This document shows positions 35,760 to 46,350 of a DNA stretch of 64,000 nt, piece by piece (position 1 is the first letter of the stretch; the number at the start of each line of letters is the position of its first letter). The notes under the pieces were generated by a model. The model ran no database searches. It saw only the letters and a list, made by a program, of their open reading frames with translations, and was not told where the DNA came from. Source of the stretch: Psychrobacillus faecigallinarum (GTDB lineage Bacteria > Bacillota > Bacilli > Bacillales_A > Planococcaceae); contig NZ_JACSQO010000006.1 in assembly GCF_014836595.1 (NCBI RefSeq), positions 124,001 through 188,000 of the forward strand. The letters are read 5' to 3'. A program made the position numbers and the translations under genes.

Positions 35760-36260
35760 ATGAGCAAAGCAATTGAAACGAAAAAAGTGATTGTAGACGA
35801 CATTGCAGAGAAATTTAAAGCTGCTGCTTCAGTAGTTGTAGTAGACTACCGTGGTTTAAATGTTGCTCAAGTTACAGAATTACGTAAACAACTTCGTGAA
35901 GCTGGCGTTGAGTTCAAAGTTTATAAAAACTCACTTACACGTCGTGCGACTGAAATCGCTGGAGTTGATGCAATTAACGAATTCTTAGTTGGACCAAATG
36001 CTGTTGCATTCTCTAACGAAGACGTAGTTGCTCCTGCAAAAATCATTAATGATTTTGCTAAAAAGAACGAACAATTAGAAATTAAAGCAGGGATCATCGA
36101 AGGAAACGTATCTTCAGCAGAAGATGTAAAAGCTTTAGCAGAACTTCCATCACGCGAAGGACTACTATCTATGCTTTTATCTGTACTTCAAGCTCCAGTG
36201 CGCAATTTCGCACTTGCAACAAAAGCTGTTGCAGAACAAAAAGAAGAGCAAGGCGCATAA
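35760..36260 (+). CDS. rplJ: 50S ribosomal protein L10
   Basis: A 166-aa stalk-base protein. The N-terminal rRNA-binding domain has [20 protein letters not shown], and the C-terminal helix that recruits L7/L12 dimers ends in [12 protein letters not shown] at 35760 behind AGGAGGTG. Feedback control comes through the leader upstream. Confidence 0.96.
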   Translation: MSKAIETKKVIVDDIAEKFKAAASVVVVDYRGLNVAQVTELRKQLREAGVEFKVYKNSLTRRATEIAGVDAINEFLVGPNAVAFSNEDVVAPAKIINDFAKKNEQLEIKAGIIEGNVSSAEDVKALAELPSREGLLSMLLSVLQAPVRNFALATKAVAEQKEEQGA

Positions 36261-36330
36261 TTCCTTATGGAACTTTGCACAAAAATCGGCTAATAGCCTA
36301 AAACATATCCAATAATAGGAGGAAAATAAA

Positions 36331-36693
36331 ATGAACAACGAGCAAATCTTAGAAGCTATCAAATCAATGACAGTTCTTGAATTAAACGACTTAGTAAAAG
36401 CAATTGAAGAAGAATTTGGTGTTACTGCTGCTGCACCTGTAGCTGTAGCTGCTGGTGGCGGTGCTGCTGCTGCTGAAGAAAAAACTGAATTTGACGTTAT
36501 CCTTGCATCTGCAGGAGACCAAAAAATTAAAGTAATCAAAGTAGTTCGCGAAATCACTGGTCTTGGCTTGAAAGAAGCTAAAGAAGTAGTTGACAACGCT
36601 CCAAAAGCACTTAAAGAAGGCGTATCTAAAGAAGATGCAGAAGCTATGAAAGCACAACTTGAAGAAGTTGGAGCAAACGTAGAAGTTAAGTAA
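36331..36693 (+). CDS. rplL: 50S ribosomal protein L7/L12
   Basis: A 120-aa acidic stalk protein: N-terminal dimerisation domain, an Ala/Gly-rich hinge ([18 protein letters not shown], about 33-50), and the factor-binding C-terminal domain with [20 protein letters not shown]. Co-transcribed with rplJ and closed by a strong terminator. Confidence 0.97.
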   Translation: MNNEQILEAIKSMTVLELNDLVKAIEEEFGVTAAAPVAVAAGGGAAAAEEKTEFDVILASAGDQKIKVIKVVREITGLGLKEAKEVVDNAPKALKEGVSKEDAEAMKAQLEEVGANVEVK

Positions 36694-36712
36694 TTTTTGG
36701 TACAACTCGGGG

Positions 36713-36745
36713 AAAAAGCTCGTCTTTAAACGACGAGCTTTTCTT
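36713..36745 (+). terminator. Terminator after rplL
   Basis: AAAAGCTCGTC (36714-36724) and GACGAGCTTTT (36732-36742) form an 11-bp perfect stem with a U-rich 3' end. Confidence 0.88.
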
Positions 36746-36770
36746 CGTATGTATGATGGAGGGTTAAACG

Positions 36771-37373
36771 GTGTCTGAACATTATTATTCTAGAAAACCT
36801 CAAACGGAAAGTAAGCCACAACATTGGAACTTTAAATTGCTAGGCCGTAATTTTCGATTTGAAACAGATGCTGGTGTTTTTAGTAAGAGCGAAGTAGATT
36901 TTGGCTCCCGTGTATTAATCGATGCTTTCAAAGCGCCAGATCAAGAGGGAGACTTCTTGGATGTTGGTTGTGGCTATGGTCCGATTGGGCTTGCCATTGC
37001 AAAAGCAAATGAAGAAAGAACAGTTCATTTAGTAGATGTTAACACGCGTGCAATCCAACTTGCAGTAAAAAATGCGGCTGCTAACGGGGTACAAAATGTG
37101 CGAATCTATGAAAGTGATGGGTTGTCAGCAGTGGAAACTGCAAACTTTGCGGCTATTATAACTAATCCACCCATTCGCGCTGGAAAAGAGACTATATTTC
37201 GTTTCTATAAAGATTCCTTTGAAAAATTAGTTTCAGGGGGAGAATTGTGGGTTGTCATTCAAAAGAAACAAGGGGCACCATCTACTTTTAGTTTTTTAGA
37301 AGAGATTTTTGGTCAAGTGGAAGTTGTGAACAAAGAAAAAGGTTATTGGATTATAAAGGGTACAAAAGATTGA
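36771..37373 (+). CDS. ybxB: Class I SAM-dependent methyltransferase RsmC-like (YbxB)
   Basis: A 200-aa methyltransferase with motif I DVGCGYGPIGLAIA (about 64-77) and catalytic NPPIRAG (about 131-137), the N-P-P-[FY/I] form of base N-methyltransferases. This gene occupies the conserved rplL-rpoB interval as ybxB and is annotated as RsmC-like 16S rRNA guanine methyltransferase, though half the length of E. coli RsmC. GTG start behind GGAGGG. Confidence 0.87.
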   Translation: MSEHYYSRKPQTESKPQHWNFKLLGRNFRFETDAGVFSKSEVDFGSRVLIDAFKAPDQEGDFLDVGCGYGPIGLAIAKANEERTVHLVDVNTRAIQLAVKNAAANGVQNVRIYESDGLSAVETANFAAIITNPPIRAGKETIFRFYKDSFEKLVSGGELWVVIQKKQGAPSTFSFLEEIFGQVEVVNKEKGYWIIKGTKD

Positions 37374-37374
37374 C

Positions 37375-37401
37375 TTGACAAAATCGCTATGATATTATAA
37401 T
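37375..37401 (+). promoter_or_regulatory. Promoter of rpoB-rpoC
   Basis: A perfect TTGACA (37375-37380) and a perfect TATAAT (37396-37401) are only 15 bp apart. An alternative -35, TTGACT at 37370, would give 20 bp. Either spacing is off the 17-bp optimum. It begins two bases after the ybxB stop. Confidence 0.6.
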
Positions 37402-37494
37402 AAAATGCAAAAATATTATTTTGAGGACTTATGCCCTTTTGTATAAAGGCTATACTTTATGGGTATACTGGCCGAGAAAAAGTTTGGTGAATCA

Positions 37495-37570
37495 AAAATG
37501 AGCTCTTATTAAGAACTCGTTTTCTTTTTGTCTTTCGATATCATACACCAAAATGTCTATATCGAAAAGA
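37495..37570 (+). promoter_or_regulatory. Two hairpins in the rpoB leader, the first terminator-like
   Basis: GAGCTCTT (37500-37507) pairs with AAGAACTC (37511-37518), one mismatch, followed by GTTTTCTTTTT. A second stem, TTTCGATAT (37533-37541) with ATATCGAAA (37559-37567), lies just before the ribosome site. The first could act as an attenuator; the second might present the RBS. Confidence 0.6.
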
Positions 37571-37601
37571 CCTATTATCGCTTTATTGAGGGGTGAATGA
37601 G

Positions 37602-40600
37602 TTGACAGGTCAACTAGTTCAGTACGGACAACACCGCCAGCGTAGAAGTTTTGCGCGTATTAGTGAGGTGCTAGAATTACCGAATCTTATTGAGATTCAA
37701 ACAGCATCTTATGAATGGTTCCTTGAAGAAGGTTTGCGTGAAATGTTTAAGGATATTTCACCTATCGAGGATTTTACAGGCAATCTATCATTGGAGTTTG
37801 TCGACTATAGTTTGAATGATCCAAAATATTCAGTCGATGAATCTAAAGAACGTGACGCAACATACGCAGCACCACTTCGCGTAAAAGTACGTCTCCACAA
37901 CAAAGAAACGGATGAAGTGAAAGAACAAGATGTCTTTATGGGTGATTTCCCACTCATGACAGAAACTGGTACTTTCGTTATTAATGGTGCTGAGCGAGTA
38001 ATCGTATCTCAGTTAGTCCGTTCACCAAGTGTTTACTTCCATGACAAAACAGACAAAAATGGTAAAAAAGGTTTTGGTGCTACTGTTATTCCAAACCGTG
38101 GTGCATGGCTTGAATACGAGATTGATGCAAAGGACGTAGTGTACGTTCGAATTGACAGAACTCGTAAATTACCAGTAACTGTTTTACTTCGCGCTTTAGG
38201 ATTCGGTTCAGATCAAGAAATCATTGATTTACTCGGTGACAATGAGTATTTACGTAACACGCTAGAAAAGGACAACACAGAAACTACTGAAAAAGCGTTA
38301 TTAGAAATCTATGAACGCTTACGTCCAGGCGAGCCACCAACTGTGGAAAGTGCAAAGAGCCTGCTATACTCTCGCTTCTTTGACCCAAAACGCTATGATT
38401 TAGCAAATGTTGGTCGTTACAAAATGAACAAAAAATTACACATAAAAAATCGTTTGTTTAACCAAACAGTAGCGGAAACGTTAGTGGATCCAGAAACAGG
38501 TGAAATTTTAGTTGAAGCTGGTACACTGATCGATCGTCGTGTATTAGACAGACTGATCCCTCATTTGGAAAATGGAATTGGATTTAAAACATTCTCTCAA
38601 GTTGGAGGAGTTTTAGAAGACGATATTACGGTTCAATCGATTAAAATTTATGCACCAAATGATGAAGAGCAAAAAGAGATAAATGTAATTAGTAATGCGT
38701 ATGTGGAAACCGAAGTTAAAAACATTACGCCTGCAGATATCGTGTCATCTATTGGTTATTTCTTTAACCTATTATTCAACGTTGGAAACACGGATGATAT
38801 TGACCATCTAGGTAACCGTCGTTTACGTTCAGTTGGAGAGTTATTACAAAACCAATTCCGTATTGGTCTTTCTCGTATGGAGCGTGTAGTTCGTGAGCGT
38901 ATGTCAATAAACGATACACAAGCAATTGTTCCACAACAGCTGATAAATATTCGTCCAGTAATTGCATCTATCAAGGAATTCTTTGGTAGTTCTCAATTAT
39001 CTCAGTTCATGGACCAAACAAATCCACTTGCAGAGTTAACTCATAAACGTCGTCTTTCTGCTTTAGGACCCGGTGGTTTAACGCGTGAGCGTGCAGGCTT
39101 CGAGGTTCGTGACGTTCACTACTCTCACTATGGTCGTATGTGTCCAATTGAAACTCCTGAGGGACCTAACATTGGTTTAATTAACTCACTTTCCAGTTTT
39201 GCGAAAGTAAATAAATTTGGATTTATCGAAACTCCTTACCGTCGAGTTGACCCTGAAACTGGTCTTGTAACTTCACGTATCGATTATCTAACAGCAGATG
39301 AAGAGGACAACTATGTTGTTGCGCAAGCTAACTCTCCACTTTCTGACGACGGTGCATTCGTAAACGAAGAAGTAGTTGGCCGTTTCCGTGGTGACAACAC
39401 GGTATTTAGAAGAGATCAAATTGACTACATGGACGTATCACCGAAACAAGTAGTTTCTGCTGCTACAGCATGTATTCCATTCTTAGAAAACGATGACTCT
39501 AACCGTGCCCTAATGGGAGCGAACATGCAACGTCAAGCTGTTCCTCTTTTAAACCCAGAAGCTCCGTTTGTCGGAACTGGTATGGAGCATGTCAATGCAC
39601 GTGATTCAGGTGCCGCTGTTATTGCTAAGTATCACGGGATCGTAGAACATGTAGAAGCGAAAGAGATTCGCGTTCGTCGCATTGAAGAAGTGGATGGAAA
39701 AGAAGTTAAAGGTGATTTAACAACTTATAAAGTTCACAAATTCGAACGTTCTAACCATGGTACATCTATTAACCAACGTCCAATCGTTAAGGTTGGAGAC
39801 CGTGTTAAACCTTTAGATATCCTTGCAGACGGTCCATCTATGGAACAAGGAGAGCTTGCGCTAGGACGTAACGTACTAGTTGCCTTCATGACATGGGATG
39901 GATATAACTACGAGGATGCTGTAATCATGAGTGAGCGTCTTGTGAAAGATGATGTCTATACTTCTGTGCATATTGAAGAATACGAATCAGAATCACGTGA
40001 TACGAAACTTGGGCCAGAGGAAATTACGAGAGACATTCCTAACGTCGGAGAAGATGCTTTACGTAACTTAGATGACCGTGGAATTATCCGTGTCGGTGCT
40101 GAAGTTAGAGACGGAGATATTTTAGTAGGTAAAGTAACGCCTAAAGGAGTTACAGAACTTACTGCTGAAGAACGTCTACTTCACGCTATTTTCGGAGAAA
40201 AAGCTCGTGAAGTTCGCGATACATCTCTACGTGTACCTCATGGTGCAGGCGGAATTGTATTAGATGTAAAAGTCTTCAATCGTGAAGATGGGGATGAACT
40301 ATCACCTGGTGTTAACCAACTAGTACGTGCTTATATCGTTCAAAAACGTAAAATCTCTGTAGGGGATAAAATGGCCGGACGACATGGTAACAAAGGGGTA
40401 ATCTCTCGTATTCTTCCGGAAGAAGATATGCCTTTCCTTCCAGACGGAACACCAGTGGACATTATGTTAAATCCACTAGGGGTACCTTCTCGTATGAATA
40501 TTGGGCAAGTACTAGAGCTTCACTTAGGTATGGCTTCTAGACTTCTTGGTGTTCACATGGCTTCACCTGTATTTGATGGTGCCAACGAGGAAGATGTATG

Positions 40601-41156
40601 GAACACGATGGAAGAAGCAGGCTTGAACCGTGATGGTAAAACGACACTTTATGATGGTCGTTCAGGTGAACCATTTGATAACCGCGTTTCAGTAGGGGTT
40701 ATGTATATGATCAAACTTGCCCACATGGTTGATGACAAGCTTCATGCTCGTTCAACAGGACCTTATTCTCTTGTTACGCAACAGCCTCTTGGTGGTAAAG
40801 CGCAATTCGGTGGACAACGTTTTGGTGAGATGGAAGTATGGGCACTAGAAGCATATGGTGCTGCTTATACATTACAAGAAATCTTAACGGTTAAATCCGA
40901 TGACGTGGTTGGACGTGTGAAAACATATGAAGCCATCGTAAAAGGTGAAAGTGTTCCTGAGCCAGGCGTTCCTGAATCATTCAAAGTATTGATTAAAGAA
41001 CTACAAAGTTTAGGTATGGACGTTAAGATGTTAACAATTGACGAAGAAGAAATTGAACTTCGTGATTTAGATGAAGATGACGATATTCCGGCAGCTGATG
41101 CACTTGGTTTATTACCACTAGCTAATGAAGAAGAGCCAGTTGGAAACTTAGAGTAA
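37602..41156 (+). CDS. rpoB: RNA polymerase beta subunit RpoB
   Basis: An 1184-aa subunit. The rifampicin-binding cluster [18 protein letters not shown] through [12 protein letters not shown] is wild-type (susceptible). The conserved [12 protein letters not shown] and [20 protein letters not shown] motifs are intact, and an acidic C-terminal tail follows. TTG at 37602 (LTGQLVQYG) is used as in B. subtilis, with GAGGGGTG upstream; an in-frame GTG at 37593 is part of that site. Confidence 0.97.
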   Translation: MTGQLVQYGQHRQRRSFARISEVLELPNLIEIQTASYEWFLEEGLREMFKDISPIEDFTGNLSLEFVDYSLNDPKYSVDESKERDATYAAPLRVKVRLHNKETDEVKEQDVFMGDFPLMTETGTFVINGAERVIVSQLVRSPSVYFHDKTDKNGKKGFGATVIPNRGAWLEYEIDAKDVVYVRIDRTRKLPVTVLLRALGFGSDQEIIDLLGDNEYLRNTLEKDNTETTEKALLEIYERLRPGEPPTVESAKSLLYSRFFDPKRYDLANVGRYKMNKKLHIKNRLFNQTVAETLVDPETGEILVEAGTLIDRRVLDRLIPHLENGIGFKTFSQVGGVLEDDITVQSIKIYAPNDEEQKEINVISNAYVETEVKNITPADIVSSIGYFFNLLFNVGNTDDIDHLGNRRLRSVGELLQNQFRIGLSRMERVVRERMSINDTQAIVPQQLINIRPVIASIKEFFGSSQLSQFMDQTNPLAELTHKRRLSALGPGGLTRERAGFEVRDVHYSHYGRMCPIETPEGPNIGLINSLSSFAKVNKFGFIETPYRRVDPETGLVTSRIDYLTADEEDNYVVAQANSPLSDDGAFVNEEVVGRFRGDNTVFRRDQIDYMDVSPKQVVSAATACIPFLENDDSNRALMGANMQRQAVPLLNPEAPFVGTGMEHVNARDSGAAVIAKYHGIVEHVEAKEIRVRRIEEVDGKEVKGDLTTYKVHKFERSNHGTSINQRPIVKVGDRVKPLDILADGPSMEQGELALGRNVLVAFMTWDGYNYEDAVIMSERLVKDDVYTSVHIEEYESESRDTKLGPEEITRDIPNVGEDALRNLDDRGIIRVGAEVRDGDILVGKVTPKGVTELTAEERLLHAIFGEKAREVRDTSLRVPHGAGGIVLDVKVFNREDGDELSPGVNQLVRAYIVQKRKISVGDKMAGRHGNKGVISRILPEEDMPFLPDGTPVDIMLNPLGVPSRMNIGQVLELHLGMASRLLGVHMASPVFDGANEEDVWNTMEEAGLNRDGKTTLYDGRSGEPFDNRVSVGVMYMIKLAHMVDDKLHARSTGPYSLVTQQPLGGKAQFGGQRFGEMEVWALEAYGAAYTLQEILTVKSDDVVGRVKTYEAIVKGESVPEPGVPESFKVLIKELQSLGMDVKMLTIDEEEIELRDLDEDDDIPAADALGLLPLANEEEPVGNLE

Positions 41157-41189
41157 GGTCAAGCAGGAATAATTGATTAGATAAAAAAT

Positions 41190-41210
41190 CGGACAGGTGA
41201 TGCCTGTCCG
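41190..41210 (+). other. Intercistronic hairpin between rpoB and rpoC
   Basis: CGGACAGG (41190-41197) and CCTGTCCG (41203-41210) make an 8-bp perfect GC-rich stem with a five-base loop, followed by TATTTCCG. The weak U run argues for a processing or stability element or a leaky terminator. Confidence 0.6.
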
Positions 41211-41290
41211 TATTTCCGTATTAAATTGCATTATGCAGAGCTACTTGGAAGGTCTTTCTAAAGACTCAAGACTAAAGGGAGGTAGGCTCC

Positions 41291-44200
41291 TTGATAGACG
41301 TTAATAATTTTGAGTATATGAAAATTGGTTTAGCTTCACCAGATAAAATCCGTTCATGGTCTTATGGAGAAGTAAAAAAACCTGAAACAATTAACTATCG
41401 TACACTAAAACCTGAAAAAGATGGGTTATTCTGTGAGCGTATTTTCGGTCCTACAAAAGACTGGGAATGTCATTGTGGTAAATACAAACGTGTTCGCTAT
41501 AAAGGCGTAGTTTGTGATCGATGTGGAGTAGAGGTTACGCGTTCGAAAGTACGTCGTGAGCGTATGGGTCACATTGAATTGGCAGCTCCTGTATCACATA
41601 TTTGGTATTTCAAAGGTATTCCAAGCCGTATGGGGCTGATTTTGGATATGTCTCCAAGATCACTAGAGGAAGTAATTTATTTTGCTTCTTACGTTGTAAT
41701 TGAACCAGCGGATACACCTCTTGAAAAGAAACAATTACTTTCTGAAAAAGAATACCGTGCATACCGAGATAAGTTTGGTAGTAAGTTCCAAGCTGCTATG
41801 GGTGCAGAGGCTATTAAGCGTCTATTACAAGAGATAGATCTAGAAAGTGAAACTGAGAACTTAAAAGAAGAGTTAAAAACAGCACAAGGTCAACGTCGTA
41901 CACGCGCGATTAAACGTTTAGAAGTAGTAGAATCTTTCCGTAACTCTGGCAACAAGCCTGATTGGATGATTTTAGATGTACTTCCGGTTATTCCACCAGA
42001 ATTACGTCCAATGGTTCAATTAGACGGCGGACGCTTTGCTACATCTGATTTAAATGATTTATACCGTCGTGTAATCAACCGTAATAACCGTTTAAAACGT
42101 CTATTGGACTTAGGTGCTCCTAGCATCATTGTTCAAAACGAAAAACGTATGCTTCAAGAAGCAGTTGATGCATTGATTGATAATGGTCGTCGTGGCCGTC
42201 CAGTAACAGGACCAGGTAACCGTCCATTAAAGTCACTCTCACATATGCTTAAAGGGAAACAAGGTCGTTTCCGTCAAAACTTACTTGGTAAACGTGTAGA
42301 CTATTCTGGTCGTTCCGTTATCGTAGTAGGACCAAACCTAAAAATGTACCAATGTGGTCTTCCAAAAGAAATGGCAATTGAATTATTCAAACCATTTGTT
42401 ATGAAAGAACTAGTTGAACGTGGTTTGGCGCATAACATTAAGAGTGCAAAACGCAAAATTGAACGTATGCATCCAGAAGTTTGGGATGTATTAGAAGATG
42501 TAATCAAGGAGCATCCCGTTTTACTAAACCGCGCACCTACTCTTCACCGTTTAGGTATCCAAGCGTTTGAACCAACATTAGTAGAAGGTCGTGCAATTCG
42601 TCTTCACCCTCTTGTATGTACAGCATATAACGCTGACTTTGATGGTGACCAAATGGCTGTTCACGTACCTTTATCAGCAGAAGCTCAAGCGGAAGCACGT
42701 CTACTAATGCTTGCTGCACAAAACATTTTGAACCCGAAAGATGGAAAACCAGTTGTTACGCCATCTCAAGATATGGTACTAGGTAACTATTACTTAACAC
42801 TTGAGCGTAAAGGCGCAACAGGAGAAGGTTCTACATTCTACGGTCCAGAAGAAGTGCTAATTGCATATAATACAGGTCATGTACATTTGCATACTCGTAT
42901 TGCCATAGCTGCATCTTCATTGAAAAATCCAACATTTACGGAAGAACAAAACAAGATGTTGTTGTTGACTACTGTAGGTAAAGTAATCTTCAACGAAATA
43001 CTTCCTGAAACGTTCCCGTATATTAACGAACCAACGGATTACAATTTACAAATAGAAACACCTGAAAAATATTTCATCTCTACTACGACAGACGTGAAAA
43101 AACATATTGAATCTACGGATCTTGTTCAACCATTCAAGAAGAAAATCCTTGGAAATATCATCGCAGAAGTATTTAAACGTTTCCATATTACAGAAACATC
43201 TAAAATGCTTGACCGTATGAAATCACTTGGATTTAAATATTCAACTAAAGCTGGTATTACAATCGGTATCTCTGATATCGTCGTACTTCCAGATAAAGGT
43301 GAAATTCTTGAAGAAGCACAAGGTAAAGTAGATAAAGTAATGAAACAATTCCGTCGCGGTCTAATAACAGAGGAAGAACGTTATGCAAGCGTTATTGGAC
43401 ACTGGAGTAGAGCGAAAGAAGTTATTCAAGAAAAACTGATGAAATCACTTGATAACATGAACCCAATCTTCATGATGAGTGACTCTGGTGCCCGTGGTAA
43501 CGCGTCCAACTTCACTCAGCTTGCTGGTATGCGTGGGCTGATGGCCAATCCGGCTGGACGAATTATCGAACTTCCGATTAAATCATCGTTCCGTGAAGGG
43601 TTAACAGTACTTGAATACTTCATCTCAACACATGGTGCTCGTAAAGGTCTTGCCGATACAGCTCTTAAAACAGCCGATTCAGGTTACCTGACTCGTCGAC
43701 TTGTTGACGTAGCTCAAGATGTAATCGTACGTGAAGATGACTGTGGAACAGACCGTGGCTTACTAATAGGCTCTCTTATGGAAGGTACGGAAGTAATTGA
43801 AGAGTTTGGCGAACGTATTGTTGGACGTCACACGAAGAAAACAATCTTCCATCCGGAAACAGGAAAAGTAATATTAGAAAGAGATGGCTTGATTACTCAA
43901 GATATCGCACGTCTTATCGAAGAAGCTGGAATTACTCAATTGACTATCCGCTCAGCATTTACTTGTAATACAAAACATGGTGTATGTAAAAAATGTTACG
44001 GCTTGAACTTAGCAACTGGAGATACGGTAGAAGTAGGGGAAGCGGTAGGTATTATCGCAGCTCAGTCTATCGGAGAACCTGGTACACAGTTAACAATGCG
44101 TACATTCCATACAGGTGGGGTTGCCGGTGATGATATTACACAAGGTCTTCCACGTATTCAAGAGATTTTTGAAGCTCGTAATCCAAAAGGGCAAGCGGTT

Positions 44201-44893
44201 ATTTCTGAGATTTCTGGTACCGTTACTGAAATCGACGAAATTAGAGAAGGACAAAAAGAAATTACAATTCAAGGTAATGTAGAAACACGTAAATATCTAG
44301 CTCCATACAATGCACGTCTAAAAGTAATAGCAAATGACGTTATTCAACGTGGTCAGGTATTAACGGAAGGTTCTGTAGACCCTAAAGAATTGTTAAAAGT
44401 AAAAGATGTTTCTACTGTTCAAGAGTACTTATTAAAAGAAGTACAAAAAGTTTATCGTATGCAAGGGGTAGAAATTGGGGATAAACATATCGAAGTAATG
44501 GTTCGCCAAATGCTTCGCAAAGTGCGCGTAATTGAAGCAGGAGAAACTGACTTGCTACCTGGTTCACTTTTAGATATCCACCAATTTGCTGAAGCGAATA
44601 AAGAAGCAGTTTTACAAGGTAAAATCCCTGCAACTTGTCGCCCAGTTATCCTTGGTATCACAAAAGCTTCTCTTGAAACAGAATCATTCTTATCAGCGGC
44701 ATCCTTCCAAGAAACGACTCGTGTCTTAACTGATGCAGCGATTAAAGGAAAACGTGATGAGCTACTTGGATTGAAAGAAAACGTAATTATTGGGAAACTA
44801 GTTCCTGCTGGTACTGGTATGCAACGTTACCGTCAAATTCAAATAACTACAAACGAAGCCGATGCTGAAAAAGAAACAGTAAACGCAGAATAA
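41291..44893 (+). CDS. rpoC: RNA polymerase beta-prime subunit RpoC
   Basis: A 1200-aa subunit. The N-terminal zinc site is [20 protein letters not shown], the catalytic Mg-binding motif [12 protein letters not shown] is at about 447-458, and the second zinc site is CGTDRG...[11 protein letters not shown]. Bridge-helix and trigger-loop residues [15 protein letters not shown] and MRTFHTGG are conserved. TTG start behind AGGGAGGTAGG, as in B. subtilis. Confidence 0.97.
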   Translation: MIDVNNFEYMKIGLASPDKIRSWSYGEVKKPETINYRTLKPEKDGLFCERIFGPTKDWECHCGKYKRVRYKGVVCDRCGVEVTRSKVRRERMGHIELAAPVSHIWYFKGIPSRMGLILDMSPRSLEEVIYFASYVVIEPADTPLEKKQLLSEKEYRAYRDKFGSKFQAAMGAEAIKRLLQEIDLESETENLKEELKTAQGQRRTRAIKRLEVVESFRNSGNKPDWMILDVLPVIPPELRPMVQLDGGRFATSDLNDLYRRVINRNNRLKRLLDLGAPSIIVQNEKRMLQEAVDALIDNGRRGRPVTGPGNRPLKSLSHMLKGKQGRFRQNLLGKRVDYSGRSVIVVGPNLKMYQCGLPKEMAIELFKPFVMKELVERGLAHNIKSAKRKIERMHPEVWDVLEDVIKEHPVLLNRAPTLHRLGIQAFEPTLVEGRAIRLHPLVCTAYNADFDGDQMAVHVPLSAEAQAEARLLMLAAQNILNPKDGKPVVTPSQDMVLGNYYLTLERKGATGEGSTFYGPEEVLIAYNTGHVHLHTRIAIAASSLKNPTFTEEQNKMLLLTTVGKVIFNEILPETFPYINEPTDYNLQIETPEKYFISTTTDVKKHIESTDLVQPFKKKILGNIIAEVFKRFHITETSKMLDRMKSLGFKYSTKAGITIGISDIVVLPDKGEILEEAQGKVDKVMKQFRRGLITEEERYASVIGHWSRAKEVIQEKLMKSLDNMNPIFMMSDSGARGNASNFTQLAGMRGLMANPAGRIIELPIKSSFREGLTVLEYFISTHGARKGLADTALKTADSGYLTRRLVDVAQDVIVREDDCGTDRGLLIGSLMEGTEVIEEFGERIVGRHTKKTIFHPETGKVILERDGLITQDIARLIEEAGITQLTIRSAFTCNTKHGVCKKCYGLNLATGDTVEVGEAVGIIAAQSIGEPGTQLTMRTFHTGGVAGDDITQGLPRIQEIFEARNPKGQAVISEISGTVTEIDEIREGQKEITIQGNVETRKYLAPYNARLKVIANDVIQRGQVLTEGSVDPKELLKVKDVSTVQEYLLKEVQKVYRMQGVEIGDKHIEVMVRQMLRKVRVIEAGETDLLPGSLLDIHQFAEANKEAVLQGKIPATCRPVILGITKASLETESFLSAASFQETTRVLTDAAIKGKRDELLGLKENVIIGKLVPAGTGMQRYRQIQITTNEADAEKETVNAE

Positions 44894-44896
44894 CTT

Positions 44897-44939
44897 ATAT
44901 TAGGGAGAACTATTTATATTTCTCCCTAATATTTTATTG
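44897..44939 (+). terminator. Terminator after rpoC
   Basis: A 13-bp perfect stem, ATATTAGGGAGAA (44897-44909) with TTCTCCCTAATAT (44920-44932), is followed by TTTATTGTT. Confidence 0.8.
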
Positions 44940-44946
44940 TTAAGCC

Positions 44947-44975
44947 TTGACACCTTTTTCAAGGAATGATAATAT
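44947..44975 (+). promoter_or_regulatory. Promoter of the rplGB-str operon
   Basis: A perfect TTGACA (44947-44952) and TAATAT (44970-44975, four of six) at 17 bp spacing; GATAAT at 15 bp is an alternative -10. Confidence 0.7.
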
Positions 44976-45022
44976 ATTTAAGGTTGATAGTTATCGGACT
45001 TGTAGCTTTGGAGGATATGTAA

Positions 45023-45271
45023 ATGTCTTATGAAAAAGTAAAACAAGCAGACAAAACGATCATTGGTACAAAGCAAGCAGTAAAAGCAATGAAAAAAGGG
45101 CTTGTCAAAGAATTATATATTGCACTGGATGTAGAATTGAGAATCATTGAATTAGCACGTCAGATAGCACAAGAAAATGATGTTCCAATAACCTATGTCG
45201 AGTCTAAATTAGAGCTTGGTAGAGCCTGTGGTTTGCGTTTAAGCGCTGCCGTTGTGGCGATTACTGTGTAA
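45023..45271 (+). CDS. rplGB: L7Ae-family RNA-binding protein RplGB (YbxF)
   Basis: An 82-aa protein of the L7Ae/L30e/S12e family that binds kink-turn RNA. Typical motifs are TIIGTKQAVKAMKKG and VELRIIELARQIAQEND, ending ACGLRLSAAVVAI. Its role on the ribosome is not settled. It heads the str operon as in B. subtilis. Confidence 0.92.
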   Translation: MSYEKVKQADKTIIGTKQAVKAMKKGLVKELYIALDVELRIIELARQIAQENDVPITYVESKLELGRACGLRLSAAVVAITV

Positions 45272-45276
45272 CAGTT

Positions 45277-45306
45277 TTTGTGTAATACACAAAGACTTTG
45301 TTTTTA
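45277..45306 (+). terminator. Weak hairpin after rplGB
   Basis: TTTGTGT (45277-45283) pairs with ACACAAA (45287-45293) across a three-base loop; a T run follows after GACTTTG. The stem is AT-rich, so it would be leaky. Confidence 0.4.
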
Positions 45307-45318
45307 CCCAAAAAATGA

Positions 45319-45336
45319 ACCACCTGGATGTGTGGT
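45319..45336 (+). promoter_or_regulatory. Short conserved-looking hairpin before rpsL
   Basis: ACCAC (45319-45323) pairs with GTGGT (45332-45336) about 20 nt before the rpsL ribosome site. The sequence ACCTGGATGTGTGG recalls the rpsL leader of other Bacillus species; a regulatory role is only a guess. Confidence 0.35.
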
Positions 45337-45368
45337 ATTAAAAGAACAAATGAAGGGAGGAATAATCG

Positions 45369-45788
45369 ATGCCTACAATTAACCAATTGGTCCGTAAGCC
45401 TCGTAAATCCAACATCACTAAATCTAAGTCTCCAGCATTAGGAAAAGGCTATAACAGCTTTAAAAAATCAGCTACAAATCTTAACTCGCCTCAAAAGCGT
45501 GGGGTTTGTACTCGTGTTGGTACTATGACGCCGAAAAAACCAAACTCAGCACTTCGTAAATATGCGCGTGTACGTTTAACAAATACGTTAGAGGTTACTG
45601 CTTATATTCCAGGAGAAGGTCACAACCTACAAGAACATAGTGTTGTACTTATCCGCGGAGGACGTGTAAAAGATTTACCAGGGGTACGTTACCATATCGT
45701 ACGTGGTGCTCTTGATACAGCTGGAGTTAATGGTCGTATGCAAAGCCGTTCATTATACGGTGCAAAACGCCCTAAAGTTAAAAAATAA
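45369..45788 (+). CDS. rpsL: 30S ribosomal protein S12
   Basis: A 139-aa decoding-centre protein. The two lysines whose mutation gives streptomycin resistance lie in [15 protein letters not shown] and [12 protein letters not shown] and are both wild-type. GGGAGGA precedes the ATG. Confidence 0.97.
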   Translation: MPTINQLVRKPRKSNITKSKSPALGKGYNSFKKSATNLNSPQKRGVCTRVGTMTPKKPNSALRKYARVRLTNTLEVTAYIPGEGHNLQEHSVVLIRGGRVKDLPGVRYHIVRGALDTAGVNGRMQSRSLYGAKRPKVKK

Positions 45789-45829
45789 TTTATTTAATAA
45801 TTTGACATTCGTCGAAAGGAGGAAAACAC

Positions 45830-46300
45830 ATGCCTCGTAAAGGTCCTGTTTCCAAACGTGACGTGTTACCAGATCCAATTTATAATTCGAAACTAGTAAC
45901 TCGTTTAATCAATAAAATGATGATTGATGGTAAAAGAGGTACTTCTCAAAAAATTCTATACGGAGCGTTTGATCTTGTAAAAGAACGTTCTGGTAAAGAT
46001 GCATTAGAAGTATTTGAAGCTGCATTAAGCAACATTATGCCAGTTCTTGAAGTTCGTGCTCGTCGTGTTGGTGGTGCTAACTACCAAGTACCGGTTGAAG
46101 TACGTCCTGACCGTCGTTATACTTTAGGTCTTCGCTACCTAGTAAACTATTCACGTCTTCGTGGAGAAAAAACTATGGAAGAGCGTTTAGCTAATGAAAT
46201 TCTTGATGCATCTAACAACACAGGTGCTTCTGTTAAGAAACGTGAAGATATGCATAAAATGGCGGAAGCTAACAAAGCATTTGCTCACTATCGTTGGTAA
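45830..46300 (+). CDS. rpsG: 30S ribosomal protein S7
   Basis: A 156-aa primary 16S rRNA-binding protein of the 30S head. It begins [16 protein letters not shown] and has the conserved [11 protein letters not shown] beta-hairpin. AAAGGAGG precedes the ATG; 41 bp after rpsL. Confidence 0.97.
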   Translation: MPRKGPVSKRDVLPDPIYNSKLVTRLINKMMIDGKRGTSQKILYGAFDLVKERSGKDALEVFEAALSNIMPVLEVRARRVGGANYQVPVEVRPDRRYTLGLRYLVNYSRLRGEKTMEERLANEILDASNNTGASVKKREDMHKMAEANKAFAHYRW

Positions 46301-46350
46301 GATTTTAATACAATCATACTCTAATCCGAAATTGGAAGGAGAAATACAAT

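Noticed and set aside
36177..36596. Minus-strand ORF of 139 codons opposite rplJ/rplL
   Set aside because: Its Ala- and Ser-rich translation is the reverse reading of the Ala-rich L7/L12 hinge; no independent evidence for a gene.
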